Notes: generated by a model from the letters alone, not told the origin. A stretch of 64,000 nucleotides of DNA from an uncultured Clostridia bacterium (GCA_947573445.1 CANPFR010000004.1:1-64000), one strand, 5' to 3'; positions 28,090-37,855 are shown, numbered from the stretch's first letter. Made by a program: numbers and translations.

Positions 28090-28683
28090 ATGATTATAAA
28101 TGAAAAATTAACCAAAGAATTAGACAAATTACAAGAAACGATTCGTTTGCTTTCTTCTAACAATAGTATAACTGATATACAATTAGAAAACTTTTTAAAG
28201 ACTTTTGAAAAGACACGTTATAACATACTTTCCGAAATTAAATTGTATAATAAAAATGTCGAATTTGAGTATGAAAAAATCAAAATTATCGATGATGAAT
28301 ACAAAGCAGAATTGACAGATAATATTTTGAAAATATATGTCCCAGAAGTGATGCCTTCATACAAGAATTTAAAAACACATACGCATAAAAGAATCTTATT
28401 AAATATTGCAGAAATTACAAAGCCATTTGCTAACCAATTTGGAAGTGAAGTCTTTATTTTTATCAAAGTATTTGACAAAATTTTAGGTTGGGATATTGAT
28501 AATAAATTTATCAAACCAATTGCAGATGGATTGATAATGTCAGGTGCAATTCAAGACGATAAAATGACAAAAATGTTTTATTCTGCGAAGGGTGAATTTT
28601 CGGAAAATCCACACACAGAAATTTACGTTTTTGATAGCCAAGAAGTGAGCAATTTTTTGAAAAAATACAGTACAGAAAAGTAG
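28090..28683 (+). CDS. RusA-like element protein
   Basis: 197 residues. The N-terminal 80 residues are charged and helical. The C-terminal half has strands and the pattern DIDNKFIKPIADGLI ... AIQDDKM, which recalls the DxDN..K...D...DD metal-binding set of RusA Holliday-junction resolvases. This is similarity by eye only. AAAGAAAGG precedes the ATG. It could also be an uncharacterised element protein without nuclease activity. Confidence 0.45.
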   Translation: MIINEKLTKELDKLQETIRLLSSNNSITDIQLENFLKTFEKTRYNILSEIKLYNKNVEFEYEKIKIIDDEYKAELTDNILKIYVPEVMPSYKNLKTHTHKRILLNIAEITKPFANQFGSEVFIFIKVFDKILGWDIDNKFIKPIADGLIMSGAIQDDKMTKMFYSAKGEFSENPHTEIYVFDSQEVSNFLKKYSTEK

Positions 28684-28791
28684 CACTTTGAGAAGCTTTT
28701 TTGATACAAGAAATTGTGCCATATTAAGAAGTAATCAATTATAAGAGTATCAAAGGTTTTAAGATTTTGAAATGCTATTTTAACGTGTGGA

Positions 28792-28830
28792 GGTAAGTAG
28801 GCGATAGCGAAAGCTATCGAATATCTTACC
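28792..28830 (+). promoter_or_regulatory. Hairpin with GAAA tetraloop upstream of the replication-relaxation-like gene
   Basis: CGATAGC (28802-28808) and GCTATCG (28813-28819) close a GAAA loop. GGTAAG (28792-28797) pairs with CTTACC (28825-28830) below an internal loop. It lies 39 bases before the TTG start at 28869 and is richer in GC than its surroundings, so a leader RNA element is plausible. Confidence 0.45.
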
Positions 28831-28868
28831 AAAGGACAATTTTTTGTTCCAATTTTGGGGGTGATAAT

Positions 28869-29780
28869 TTGAACTATTTTCCAAATGGTGATGAAGAAAT
28901 TTCTTTGATAAAATTTGTTGCAAAATTTCAATATTTATATGCAAATGATTCGAAATATTTTTTTAAAACAAAAGACTATTATCGAAAGAGAATTATTAGT
29001 CTAGTAGATAAAAAATATTTAAGAAGAATAAATGTTAATTTGGTCTTAGGTGAATTAGGAATTGAATATGTGAAATCATTTCACTACGAATATAATGTGC
29101 TCAATAGAAATAAAAAATATCTTCCAAGATTGTTATACATTAGCAACTTGGGGGCATATTTTTTTGCTTGTAAAACAATTACTTTTATCCCATCTTTTGA
29201 TATAAAAGATAAAGAAATTTTGACTACAACAGCCAGAAAATTTGTAGGTATATTTAATATTAGTGGTATTGATTATTTAACTTATTATATTTCTGGAGAA
29301 CATACGAAACAATATTTAAGTTCTGTTATTTATGATATTCAAAAAGAAAGGAACTACAGTAATATTCTTGTATTGGTAAATGATTTAACCAGAATTGATG
29401 TTAGCGATTTTGCTTTTGGTTTAAATCAAGTATTAGTTGCAGAAGATAACGAATACAATCGTGAAAAGCTAAAATACACGCATAATATAAATTGGCATAA
29501 AGTGATTGAAGATTATTATAAAAACAAAGTGTATTTGGCAGAATACAGATTTTGTGATTATACTGATTATCAAAACAAGTATGTATCGACTTTCTATTTT
29601 TTAGATACTGAAAAAATAAACAGAATCAAGCAATTTTTAAGAGAAAACAAGAATAAAAATGCAGATATTATTTGTAGCAGCGAACTGAAAAACGAAATTC
29701 AAAAAGAGATTCCAAATGCAAATTACATTACAATAGATTTGGAGAAATACATTGACAAGGAACGTAGGTTTTATGAATAA
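28869..29780 (+). CDS. Replication-relaxation-like protein
   Basis: 303 residues; TTG start after GGGGGTG. The N-terminal 80 residues look like a winged helix (EISLIKFVAKFQYL, YYRKRIISLVDKKYLRRI), and the rest alternates strands and helices (YSNILVLVNDL). This resembles the replication-relaxation family found next to VirD4 in Gram-positive conjugative elements. It overlaps the VirD4 start by eight bases. Function in the family is poorly known; probably origin or oriT handling. Confidence 0.5.
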   Translation: MNYFPNGDEEISLIKFVAKFQYLYANDSKYFFKTKDYYRKRIISLVDKKYLRRINVNLVLGELGIEYVKSFHYEYNVLNRNKKYLPRLLYISNLGAYFFACKTITFIPSFDIKDKEILTTTARKFVGIFNISGIDYLTYYISGEHTKQYLSSVIYDIQKERNYSNILVLVNDLTRIDVSDFAFGLNQVLVAEDNEYNREKLKYTHNINWHKVIEDYYKNKVYLAEYRFCDYTDYQNKYVSTFYFLDTEKINRIKQFLRENKNKNADIICSSELKNEIQKEIPNANYITIDLEKYIDKERRFYE

Positions 29781-31521
29781 GAAGATTGGTTTTTATGTAT
29801 TTTTAGGGATTTGTTTTATTTTAAATATTGTGCTAGATACGCACATAAAAAAGTATTTTGAAATATTGAATATATGTTTTGGAAAGAGTATTGTTTTAAC
29901 CAATAAATTATATGCCATTATTTGCCTTGTAAATGCCCTTATTTCGATTTTACTTATTGTAGATGTCATATTAGTCGTATTCAAAAAAGAAAGCCAAAAT
30001 GAAGGTATAAATTTGAAAGAAAAAGATGGAACTTATGGAACAGCAAATTGGATGAATGAAACTGAAATGAATGAGGTTTTAGGACTTAATGATACACCTG
30101 GCATCATTCTTGGTAAGCATAACAAAAACATTGTCAAATTACCTTTTGAAAGTTATTTTAATAAGAATATCTGTGTATTTGGTAGTTCTGGAAGTAGAAA
30201 AACAACTGCATTTGTACAACCTAATCTTTTAGAATTATCTAAATACAAAAAGTCCATCATTGTAACTGATCCAAAGCGGTGAAATTTATCGAACAACATC
30301 AAGCTATTTTAGAAATATCGGTTATACGGTAAAAGTATTTAACTTAAAAGATATGCGACACTCGGATAGATGGAATCCACTACGGAGAAAATGAAAATAT
30401 TAATGATGTTCAAACAAGTGCGAATGTCATTATTTCTAATACGCAGAAACACAATAAACGGTGGCGATGAATTCTGGCCACGTGCTGAAGAAAATCTATT
30501 GAAAGCGTTTGAATTTTACTTTTTACAAATATTGGTCGATAAAAATAATTTGACGAATATTTATAAAAAAGTAGCGAGTGGCGATATAGCCGATATTGAT
30601 AATATATTCAAGAGTTTACCAAATGAAAATCCTGCAAGAATGAGTTACAATATTTTTGCTTCTGGTTCTGATACGATAAAAGCAAGTGTTATTACTGGAC
30701 TTGGCACAAGACTACAGTTATTTCAAAATGAGGATTTGCAAAAATTAACTTCTGAAAGCGATATTGATTTGAGCCTGCCAGCAAAACAACCTTGTATGTA
30801 TTACATTATAACAGATGATATGGATTCTTCGTATGATTTTCTAGCTTCCCTATTCTATACTTTTTTGTTTATCAAATTAGTAAGATATGCAGATTCAAAG
30901 CCAAATGGTCGCTGTGATGTTGACGTATTTTGTTTTTTAGACGAGTTTGCCAACATTAGTCAGATACCGGATTTTAACAAGAAGATATCGACTGTTAGAA
31001 GCCGTGGGATTGGCTTAATTCCGATTTTGCAAAATCTGGGACAATTTCAAAACCGTTATCCTGATGGATTATCAGACGAAATTATCGGAAATTGCGATAC
31101 GAGAATTGATATGGGAATTACAGACACTCTCACGGCACAATATTTTTGCGATTTAATTGGTGTATCAACAGTTGAAAGTACTTCCATAAAAAAGTCAAAC
31201 TCACTAGAAGGAGATATTGAGGAATACGGTCAGAAAAACATATCGACTTTGAAAAGAAACTTATTGAATATAGATGAAATATTAAGATTACCTTCCAATG
31301 AATTGATTGTTAACCTTAGAGGAAATAAACCTATTATTTTAGAGAAAATGATATATAAAGAGCATTCCCTGTCTCGAAAATTAAAAGACAGCCCTATTTC
31401 AGATTATAAACCAAATTGGACCAAAAATTTGAACAGTAAAATAGTTGTAAAAGAAAAACATACTGATAATATTTCTAAAAAGCCTAAAGAAAAAAGCAAA
31501 ATAGACTGGAATAGCTTTTGA
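29773..31521 (+). CDS. VirD4/TraG-like coupling protein with three CGGN sites
   Basis: Type IV coupling ATPase that brings the relaxase-DNA complex to the channel. Two N-terminal membrane helices are followed by YGTANWM, then a P-loop-like region VFGSSGSRKTTAFVQPNL (Arg in place of the usual Gly/Ala before KT), IVTDPKGEIYRTT, CFLDEFANI (Walker B) and RSRGIGLIPILQN. CGGT (30277), CGGA (30383) and CGGT (30459) read as glycine give DPKGEIY, NPLGENENIN and NKGGDEFWPRAEENLL. The first and last match the family's DPKGE and GGDPFW motifs. The full protein is 581 residues. The ATG at 29773 overlaps the previous stop. Confidence 0.9.
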
Positions 31522-31571
31522 GTTTGTGTTATAATCTACTCGAACAATAGTAAGTTATAGGGGAAGTTAAG

Positions 31572-31829
31572 ATGAAAAGTAAAGAGATTAAAGAACTTAA
31601 GGGCGCTAATATGGATATTGATTTAGCTAGTGAAAGTGTTGATTGGAATCAAACTAGTTGCCCATGGAATGAAAGCGAAAATACAAAAGAACATAAATGT
31701 GCTATAAAGAATACTTCTATTTGTAAATATTTTTGTGGAATCAAATATTTAGATAGTGTGCTTTGTAGTTATCCATATGAAAATTTGGATGTACTAAGCG
31801 AAGATGAAATAGATAGAAAAATGAAATAG
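31572..31829 (+). CDS. Small Cys/Asp-rich protein
   Basis: 85 residues with five cysteines in the order CPW...CAIK...CKYFC...C, possibly metal-binding. No family recognised. A TATAAT-like -10 box lies at 31530 and a GGGGAAG site before the ATG. Confidence 0.5.
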   Translation: MKSKEIKELKGANMDIDLASESVDWNQTSCPWNESENTKEHKCAIKNTSICKYFCGIKYLDSVLCSYPYENLDVLSEDEIDRKMK

Positions 31830-31888
31830 TTAAATTACAAGTTATAAGACAAATATGAACTAACATTATAAAGAAATGGAGAAATAAA

Positions 31889-32089
31889 ATGGACGATAAA
31901 AAAATACAAGATTTAAACATAAGTGATACAATAAAAAGCATATTAGCAGATAGCAAAATAAAAACAATTAAGCAAATATGCCAAAAATCAAAAGCCGATT
32001 TAAAAGAACTTGGACTTACCAATAGTGAAATCAATCAAATCAATGTTCAATTACAATTAATTGGCTTAAAGTTAAAAGATAGTCTATAA
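31889..32089 (+). CDS. RNA polymerase alpha C-terminal-domain-like small protein
   Basis: 66 residues. The pattern ISDTIKSILADSKIKTIKQICQKS-ADLKELGLTNSEINQI follows the helix-hairpin-helix fold of the RNA polymerase alpha CTD (xLxRAGIxTIxxLxxxSxxDLxxIxxLG). A free-standing alphaCTD-like protein could bind UP elements or polymerase and alter transcription of the element. AGAAATGGAGA precedes the ATG. Confidence 0.6.
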   Translation: MDDKKIQDLNISDTIKSILADSKIKTIKQICQKSKADLKELGLTNSEINQINVQLQLIGLKLKDSL

Positions 32090-32124
32090 AACGGTAGCCT
32101 CCTTTCCCTTGCCCTTCGTTTAAG

Positions 32125-32157
32125 AGAAGATATTAAGAAATTAGTATCTTCTTTTTT
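32125..32157 (+). terminator. Rho-independent terminator
   Basis: AGAAGATA (32125-32132) pairs with TATCTTCT (32145-32152), followed by a T-run. It separates the small genes from the fibre operon. Confidence 0.65.
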
Positions 32158-32193
32158 AATTAAAAAAATTAAATTGAAAAGGAGAAAAAAATT

Positions 32194-32769
32194 ATGAAAG
32201 ATATGAAAAATTTAAAGAAAAAAATAATAGCTGGAGCAGCTTTAACAATAGTGGGAGTAAGTGCAATATTGTTAGGAACAACCCACTCAAAATATACGAA
32301 CAAAATCAGTGGTAATGGAGAAACAGAAATTGCCAAATGGTATTTTGCAGTTAATGATTCAACCGAAGAAATGGCAACCATTAAATTAGCCGACACTTAC
32401 AATCAAAGCACGTTGATTAACGGTAGAATTGCACCTGGAACAAGCGGAAGTTTTGACCTAATTGTAGATGCAGGAGATAGTGAAGTTGGCGTAAAATATG
32501 AAGTCGATTTCCAAAATGAAGTAAATAAGCCAACCAATTTGAAATTTACTTATGGAGATAAAACATTTACTAATATTGAAGAATACGAGCAATATTTCAC
32601 AGATACGATTGACGCTAACGATACAAACAAAACTAGAACTTTAACAGTTAATTGGGAATGGCCTTACGAAAGTGGCGATGACGAAACTGATACAAATGAA
32701 GGATTAACTGCATTGGATTACACCTTCGATATTGTTGTTACTGGTACACAAGTTGTTCCTCAAAAATAA
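32194..32769 (+). CDS. TasA/CalY-like secreted fibre protein
   Basis: 191 residues. A SipW-type signal (GVSAILLGTTHSKYTNKISG) is followed by a beta-rich domain with the TasA/camelysin pattern: AKWYFAVND, INGRIAPGTSGSFDLIVDAG, VKYEVDF. Members are cut by SipW signal peptidases and form surface or biofilm fibres. AGGAG precedes the ATG. The dedicated signal peptidase follows six bases after its stop. Confidence 0.85.
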   Translation: MKDMKNLKKKIIAGAALTIVGVSAILLGTTHSKYTNKISGNGETEIAKWYFAVNDSTEEMATIKLADTYNQSTLINGRIAPGTSGSFDLIVDAGDSEVGVKYEVDFQNEVNKPTNLKFTYGDKTFTNIEEYEQYFTDTIDANDTNKTRTLTVNWEWPYESGDDETDTNEGLTALDYTFDIVVTGTQVVPQK

Positions 32770-32774
32770 TCAAT

Positions 32775-33215
32775 ATGAGAAAATTAATAAGATTTCTTTT
32801 AGCACTGGGTATATCCATTTTACTAAGTTTATGGTTATTTTATCAAATGACAAATGGAGAATTACTTACAAAAGTGGCTGGATTTAGTGTTTTAAGAGTA
32901 GATTCTGGCAGTATGGAGCCATCCATTTCTGTTGGAGACATTTTAATTATTAAAGAATGTGGGAATTACGAGGTAAATGATGTTATCACTTATAATGTAG
33001 ATAACGACTACCTCGTAACCCACAGAATTATTGAAAAAAAGGAAGATAACAATTTTGTAACCAAAGGTGACAACAATAACACAAAAGATAATGATAAAGT
33101 AACAAAAGAAAATATCGAGGGAAAAGTTATCCTCAATTCAAAACTACTAAAATTTGTTTATAAACATTGGTTTATAGCAATTATAGTAGTTTTGTTAATT
33201 TTAATTATATTGTAA
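32775..33215 (+). CDS. sipW: SipW-type signal peptidase I
   Basis: 146 residues with an N-terminal and a C-terminal membrane helix. The catalytic serine is in VDSGSMEPS and the SipW/ER-type general-base histidine in LVTHRII, followed by FVTKGDNN. Such enzymes process TasA-like proteins; three candidates surround it. Confidence 0.9.
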   Translation: MRKLIRFLLALGISILLSLWLFYQMTNGELLTKVAGFSVLRVDSGSMEPSISVGDILIIKECGNYEVNDVITYNVDNDYLVTHRIIEKKEDNNFVTKGDNNNTKDNDKVTKENIEGKVILNSKLLKFVYKHWFIAIIVVLLILIIL

Positions 33216-33232
33216 AAAAGGAGAATAAACAT

Positions 33233-33736
33233 ATGGATATAACAAAGAAAAAAATAATAAAAGCAATTTTAATCATTGTATTGATTATTATAATTTTACT
33301 GTTAAACTGGTTATTTTTAGGTGGTAGAAGTTTCTCAAAATATAAGAAAAAACTTGATAGCAATAGTTTGACAGAAATTGCGGAGCCAGTCTTTACTGTT
33401 GATGGAGCAAGCAACATACTAATAGACGGTATTGATGATACTGTGTACGAGTTTTCTGTTAGAAATTACGATAATTTCAGCACAAGTGAAGTTGATTTAG
33501 ACTATACCATCCAAATTGTAAATAACTCTGGGGCAAACTTAGAATTTATACTAACCAAAGACGGTAAAACAGTTAGCCTAAATAACAATAAAACAAATTC
33601 AATTTCTTTATCAGGTTTAAAAAAGCAGACGGACAATTATAAGTTACAAATTAAATATCATAACAATCCTGCCATCGCCTACGATATTACTGGAAATGTG
33701 CAAATTAAAGTAGAAGCAGTTCAGGCAAAAAAGTAA
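33233..33736 (+). CDS. TasA-like or minor fibre protein
   Basis: 167 residues; the ATG at 33233 follows AAAAAGGAG. One N-terminal helix (IIVLIIIILLLNWLFLGG) with a FSKYKK segment like SipW substrates, then a beta-sandwich-like domain (YEFSVRNYDNFSTSEVDLDYTIQIVNN). Probably a second SipW-processed fibre subunit. Confidence 0.6.
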   Translation: MDITKKKIIKAILIIVLIIIILLLNWLFLGGRSFSKYKKKLDSNSLTEIAEPVFTVDGASNILIDGIDDTVYEFSVRNYDNFSTSEVDLDYTIQIVNNSGANLEFILTKDGKTVSLNNNKTNSISLSGLKKQTDNYKLQIKYHNNPAIAYDITGNVQIKVEAVQAKK

Positions 33737-33751
33737 TTTGCGAGGTGTAAT

Positions 33752-34705
33752 ATGGAAGATAAAAAAGATTTTTTCGGAATTTTATTAAATGATAGAATTC
33801 CAAAACTTGATAAAAGAAATGAATTTAATAAAAAAGTAAAAGTCAGTTTTAATGGAACTGCTTATTTAGTAGAAGAAAATGACGATGGAGAATTGGAAAA
33901 AATCCAAATAGAAAATGATTATGAATTAAAGCAAGAAAGAGATTATCTAATTGAATTTACAAATGATAAAAATGAAACTTATGCTATCGAAATAAGAATT
34001 GAATTATCCTATATTTTTGTATTGCTATTGCTTTTTCTTTTAGGACTGGTAATTGGATTGGCATTGTGCAGACCGTGTGCAAAAGAAAGCTCACCTTTCT
34101 CAAAAATTTTTGATTATATTGATTTAGCAGTCATTGGATTAAATATTAATTCCAACCATGAAACGAACACAAATACAATCATTGATGACAATTTAATTCA
34201 TAGAATTATTCACAAAACGACTGTTATTGATAACAAAAACGAAAAGCCACAAAATGTATATGATTTTGATGCAACATTTAAGCATATATCTTCTGACGAT
34301 ATCAATTTAACTAATACTATATCAGCCAAAAGTCTAGCCAAAAATAAGATTGCACCAGGTGTCGAAGGTTCTTTTGCAATTAATATTAGTAGCAAAAAAA
34401 GCACAACAGATATGAAATATAACATTAAATTTCAAGACATCACCAATGATAAGCCTAAGCATATGACTTTTCGTGTTAGAGGCTATAACGACGAATATTC
34501 TAGTTTGCAGGAATTAGAAGAAAGTCTAATTGGAAATATTGAAAAACAATCTCAAAAAACTTATATCATTGATTGGAAATGGGATTATGAAACTGGCGAA
34601 AGTGCTACATCCATAAAAGAAAACGATTCAATTGATACGAGCGAAGCCCAAAACTTAAATAGTTATAAGTTTAAAATTGAGGTATTTGGAGAGGAGGTAA
34701 TATAA
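33752..34705 (+). CDS. Transmembrane protein with TasA-like extracellular domain
   Basis: 317 residues. A cytoplasmic N-terminal domain (about 1-85) is followed by one central helix (IFVLLLLFLLGLVIGLAL), then an outer domain with SLAKNKIAPGVEGSFAINIS and MKYNIKFQDITNDKP. That repeats the APGxxGSF and KY-I-F pattern of the TasA-like protein at 32.2 kb. Unlike a normal fibre subunit it is anchored, so it may nucleate or hold the fibre at the membrane. Confidence 0.6.
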   Translation: MEDKKDFFGILLNDRIPKLDKRNEFNKKVKVSFNGTAYLVEENDDGELEKIQIENDYELKQERDYLIEFTNDKNETYAIEIRIELSYIFVLLLLFLLGLVIGLALCRPCAKESSPFSKIFDYIDLAVIGLNINSNHETNTNTIIDDNLIHRIIHKTTVIDNKNEKPQNVYDFDATFKHISSDDINLTNTISAKSLAKNKIAPGVEGSFAINISSKKSTTDMKYNIKFQDITNDKPKHMTFRVRGYNDEYSSLQELEESLIGNIEKQSQKTYIIDWKWDYETGESATSIKENDSIDTSEAQNLNSYKFKIEVFGEEVI

Positions 34706-35215
34706 TTGAACAAGAAAATTTATATCATTACAATACTTTGCCTACTTTTAGGCATATTTTTATCTCAAAAATGTTATGCAAAATATGTTTTAGGTGGCAA
34801 TTTAGAAATGAATGTTTATATTGATAAAACACCACCTGTTATTGATTTGATAAATGGTGAAAAAACCGAAAGATTTCCTCATACACAGCCAGATATTATC
34901 AAACGAACAGAAGATACTAAAATTGATACAAGCGATAATATAAAAATCGATCATAATGAAATTCGCTATAACCCATCAGAAAATAAGTTTGATGATAAAG
35001 AGCCAGTAAATTTCGATAATGGCAAAACGATAACTGATGAAGGTTTTTACGAAATTACAGCGGTTGACACTTCTGGAAATACGACTAAAATTGTTGTGTT
35101 AATCGACAAATCAGCACCAGAAGTTACTGTAAAATATTATAAGAAAAATCAAATCAGTAATTTAGAATTCAAAAATACAAATGATGTATTTAGAAACGGA
35201 GGTGCACTATGTTAA
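34706..35215 (+). CDS. Secreted Ig-like (DUF5011-type) protein
   Basis: 169 residues; TTG start directly after the previous stop, with GGAGAGGAGG upstream. A signal segment ends at KYVLGG, and two Ig-like or bacterial cadherin-like strands carry DKTPPVIDLI and GFYEITAVDTSGNTTKIVVLIDKSAPEV. Probably a structural fibre or adhesion component. It overlaps the adhesin start by seven bases. Confidence 0.6.
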   Translation: MNKKIYIITILCLLLGIFLSQKCYAKYVLGGNLEMNVYIDKTPPVIDLINGEKTERFPHTQPDIIKRTEDTKIDTSDNIKIDHNEIRYNPSENKFDDKEPVNFDNGKTITDEGFYEITAVDTSGNTTKIVVLIDKSAPEVTVKYYKKNQISNLEFKNTNDVFRNGGALC

Positions 35216-37545
35216 AAGTTAAAAAGAAAATAATTTCATTGTGTGCATTGTTAGTAGTTTTTCTGCAAGTATTTATGCCATTTGCTAATCAATGCTATGC
35301 TACTTCAGAAGAAACAAATATAATCGAAAATTCAGTGGAAAATGATACAGAAAATATTAACAATACAGAAGAAAATACAGTTACTGATAATAAGATAGAA
35401 AACAAGAATGTTCCAAAAGACACTGATAATTCAAACAACAATAATATTATTCAAAATGAAACGATTGAAAATCAAGAAATATCAGAAAATGAAACACCTC
35501 AAGAAAATTTAGTCGAAAATGAGATAACAGAAGTCGAAGATAATAATGAACTTGAAATACAAAATGAAATGAACGGAGACGCTGGAATTTCTGTTGCTTC
35601 TGCTTCAGGTTTTGGCGTTGGTGCAGGAAATGAAGGAGAGTTTTGGAATGCATTTTATAATACTGGTGTTTCAGAATTAACAACCAGTCAAGTTATTCGT
35701 TTGAATTCGACTTATACTGTAAATCACAATATAAGGATAAATTCATCTTCTACATCTGGAGGTAATGCACTTCAACTATCTTCTGGTTGTAATATTGTCG
35801 TGCCCAATGGCTGCGTGTTGACACTCGATCGGTATGGTAGTTGATGGCAGAAGTTGGGGAAACAATGACGGAAAGCCCTGCATAACCGTGCAAAATGGTG
35901 GTGTTTTAATGTTAATCGAACATTCTATCATTGACCGGTGGTACCGGAAATTGGGGAATTAATGTTGAGAGTGGAGGACAATTATTAGTTGTTTCTGCTC
36001 AAATAAGTTATTGCGATCGTCGGAATTGTATTACAAGGTGGCTCATATTGTGACCTTGCATCTGGAACAGCAGTGCAATGGTGGGGAAATGACGGAAAAT
36101 CAGTTGACATTACACACAATGGCACAGGGATTTACTGTGGTGGAAATTATCATGGCAGACTTGTTGTTAATCATACCTCTCAAAATAGTGAAAAAGTTAA
36201 CTTTGAAAATAACAGTTGGGGAATTTTTGCAGAGGCTCACTCTGGTACAATCAATATAGTCCGTGCTAGGATGGTGAGAAATCGGTTGGGCAGTTTATAC
36301 TTTTCGGAAATATGACAATCAACAATGTAAATGGAGCCTTTAATGCAAGAGGAATTGTCAATGACGGTGGAACAGTAAATTTTGATAGTGGAAGTTTTTA
36401 TTCTAATGCATCAGACCTAAAAGAGTATGGAATATACAATAATTCAGGAACGGTCAATGTAAGAGGCGGATCAGTGTACAATAGCAATATTGGCATCTGG
36501 AACGCAGGAACAATTAATATGTCTGCTGGTAATAGTGGTAATAACACAACTGGTGTAGAAAATTATGGAACGTTTAACCTATCTGGAGGAAATGTAAACT
36601 CTGGAACGTATGGAATACAAAATTTTGCAACCTGTTCAATGAGTGGTGGAACAATTAACGGTTTTCTTACTGGTGTTAGAAATGTGGGAACATTTAATAT
36701 GAGTAATGGAAATATAACCAGTAATTCGGTTTATGGAATGGTAAACGAAGCATCAAATAGCATTACAGGACAAGCCTATTTAACAGGTGGGAACATTTCT
36801 GGAAACACGAAATATGACATTTATCACGGAAAAGCAGATACAGATGGAGCAGGTGCAGTTTACCGGTGGACTTAGAATTGAAAGAAATGATACTGTAAAT
36901 AGTTCAATTTTTCTTGCTGGATATGATAATTATATTTATACAGGAAACAGTACTCCACAAATCAATTCGATAACATTAGCAGATGCACATTTGGAAAGAT
37001 TAGTGATAAGGTCAGCTAATACAAACAATGCCCAAACAATGCAAAATAGAATAAATGTTAAAAATAAAGGAAGTTATTATTGCAAAGCAAATGCAACAAA
37101 TCATTCAAATTATGTAGTATTATGGGTTAATTATACAGTTACAACCCAACACAAAACAAAAGATGGAAAAACATTAGATACAACAACGAAAACCTATGAA
37201 TATAAAGAAAATTACACAACAGAACCAAAATCTTTCGAGGGATATATATTGTCAGAAACACCAACCAATTCGACTGGCTCAACAAATGGAAATATCACTG
37301 TTGTTTACTATTATGAAGATGATGCCAATGTGGCTATTGTAAATTACAAGGACCTTTTATCTGGAATTGTTTCGGCAAAATATTGGTACAATGCAAGTAG
37401 TGAAAATTTTAATGGAAGTGGAACGGATTTTGCAGACGGAAAAGTATTCGAAGATTATGGATATTATAAAGTTATTGTTGTCAATGGCATTGGCTTGCAA
37501 AAAGAGTTAATATTTTGTTTGAATAAGGATTCAGTAAAAAGATAA
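35209..37545 (+). CDS. Large beta-helix adhesin with six CGGN sites
   Basis: Secreted protein of 776 residues: signal peptide (about 1-28), a long acidic Asn/Glu linker (to about 125), then many short Gly/Asn-rich repeats (GTVNVRGGSVYNSNIGIWN, GTINMSAGN, YGTFNLSGG). These form a right-handed beta-helix like autotransporter-type adhesins. A MucBP-like domain follows (TVTTQHKTKDGKTLDTTTKT) and an Ig-like end. CGGN read as glycine at 35830, 35936, 36021, 36283, 36305 and 36864 joins seven pieces; each falls inside a repeat where Gly is expected. It has the highest density of such sites in the window. No LPXTG motif. Confidence 0.82.
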
Positions 37546-37549
37546 GCGA

Positions 37550-37578
37550 TTGACATTTTTTGTAGCTTAAATTAAAAT
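37550..37578 (+). promoter_or_regulatory. Consensus sigma-70-type promoter
   Basis: TTGACA (37550-37555) and TAAAAT (37573-37578), exactly 17 bases apart, begin just after the adhesin stop and drive the gene at 37597. Confidence 0.75.
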
Positions 37579-37596
37579 ATATTTAGGAGAAAAACT

Positions 37597-37842
37597 ATGG
37601 TGGATGATTTAGATAGAATAGAATTTTATAATCAATTGGGAAATTGTAAATCCAAAAGAGAGATTGAAGATTTAATCAATAATATAGATAATGAAAATTT
37701 ACTTGAAGTGATTTCAGAAAAATACAAGCAAGTTATAGAATTTAATAAAATTGAAGATGAAGAAAGATTAGTAAAAGACATTATCAGAATATTAGAAATT
37801 ACTTATATTAACTTTTCAAGAAGAAAAGAAAGAGAAAATTAG
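37597..37842 (+). CDS. Small charged helical protein
   Basis: 81 residues, acidic/basic and wholly helical (REIEDLINNIDNENLLEVI), no family recognised. It has its own strong promoter and a terminator behind it, so it is a single-gene unit. A regulator is possible. Confidence 0.5.
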   Translation: MVDDLDRIEFYNQLGNCKSKREIEDLINNIDNENLLEVISEKYKQVIEFNKIEDEERLVKDIIRILEITYINFSRRKEREN

Positions 37843-37855
37843 TTAATAAAATAGA

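Noticed and set aside
18871..31240. Other CGG strings such as GAC GGT, AAC GGA, TGC GGT, ACG GAC, TCG GAA in coding regions
   Set aside because: In these the C is the last or middle base of the previous codon and the frame continues; they are not four-base sites.
32775..33215. LexA/UmuD-type peptidase instead of signal peptidase
   Set aside because: Two membrane helices, SGSMEPS and THRII in a 146-residue protein beside TasA-like genes fit SipW.
36312..36875. Separate gene for the middle of the adhesin
   Set aside because: Its ATG lies right after a CGGN site inside a repeat, and the frame joins its neighbours when the quadruplets are read as Gly.
18116..37545. The broken transfer and adhesin genes as ordinary pseudogenes
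   Set aside because: Decay would give stops, deletions and shifts of both signs in any context. Here every break is a single extra C before an in-frame GGN, motifs are otherwise perfect, and unaffected genes lie between.
18116..37545. Extra C as a systematic sequencing error before GG
   Set aside because: Many GG pairs out of the glycine frame and in Trp or Arg codons have no extra C, and natural NNC GGN junctions are read correctly. Not fully excluded without raw reads, so it is kept as the main refutation test.
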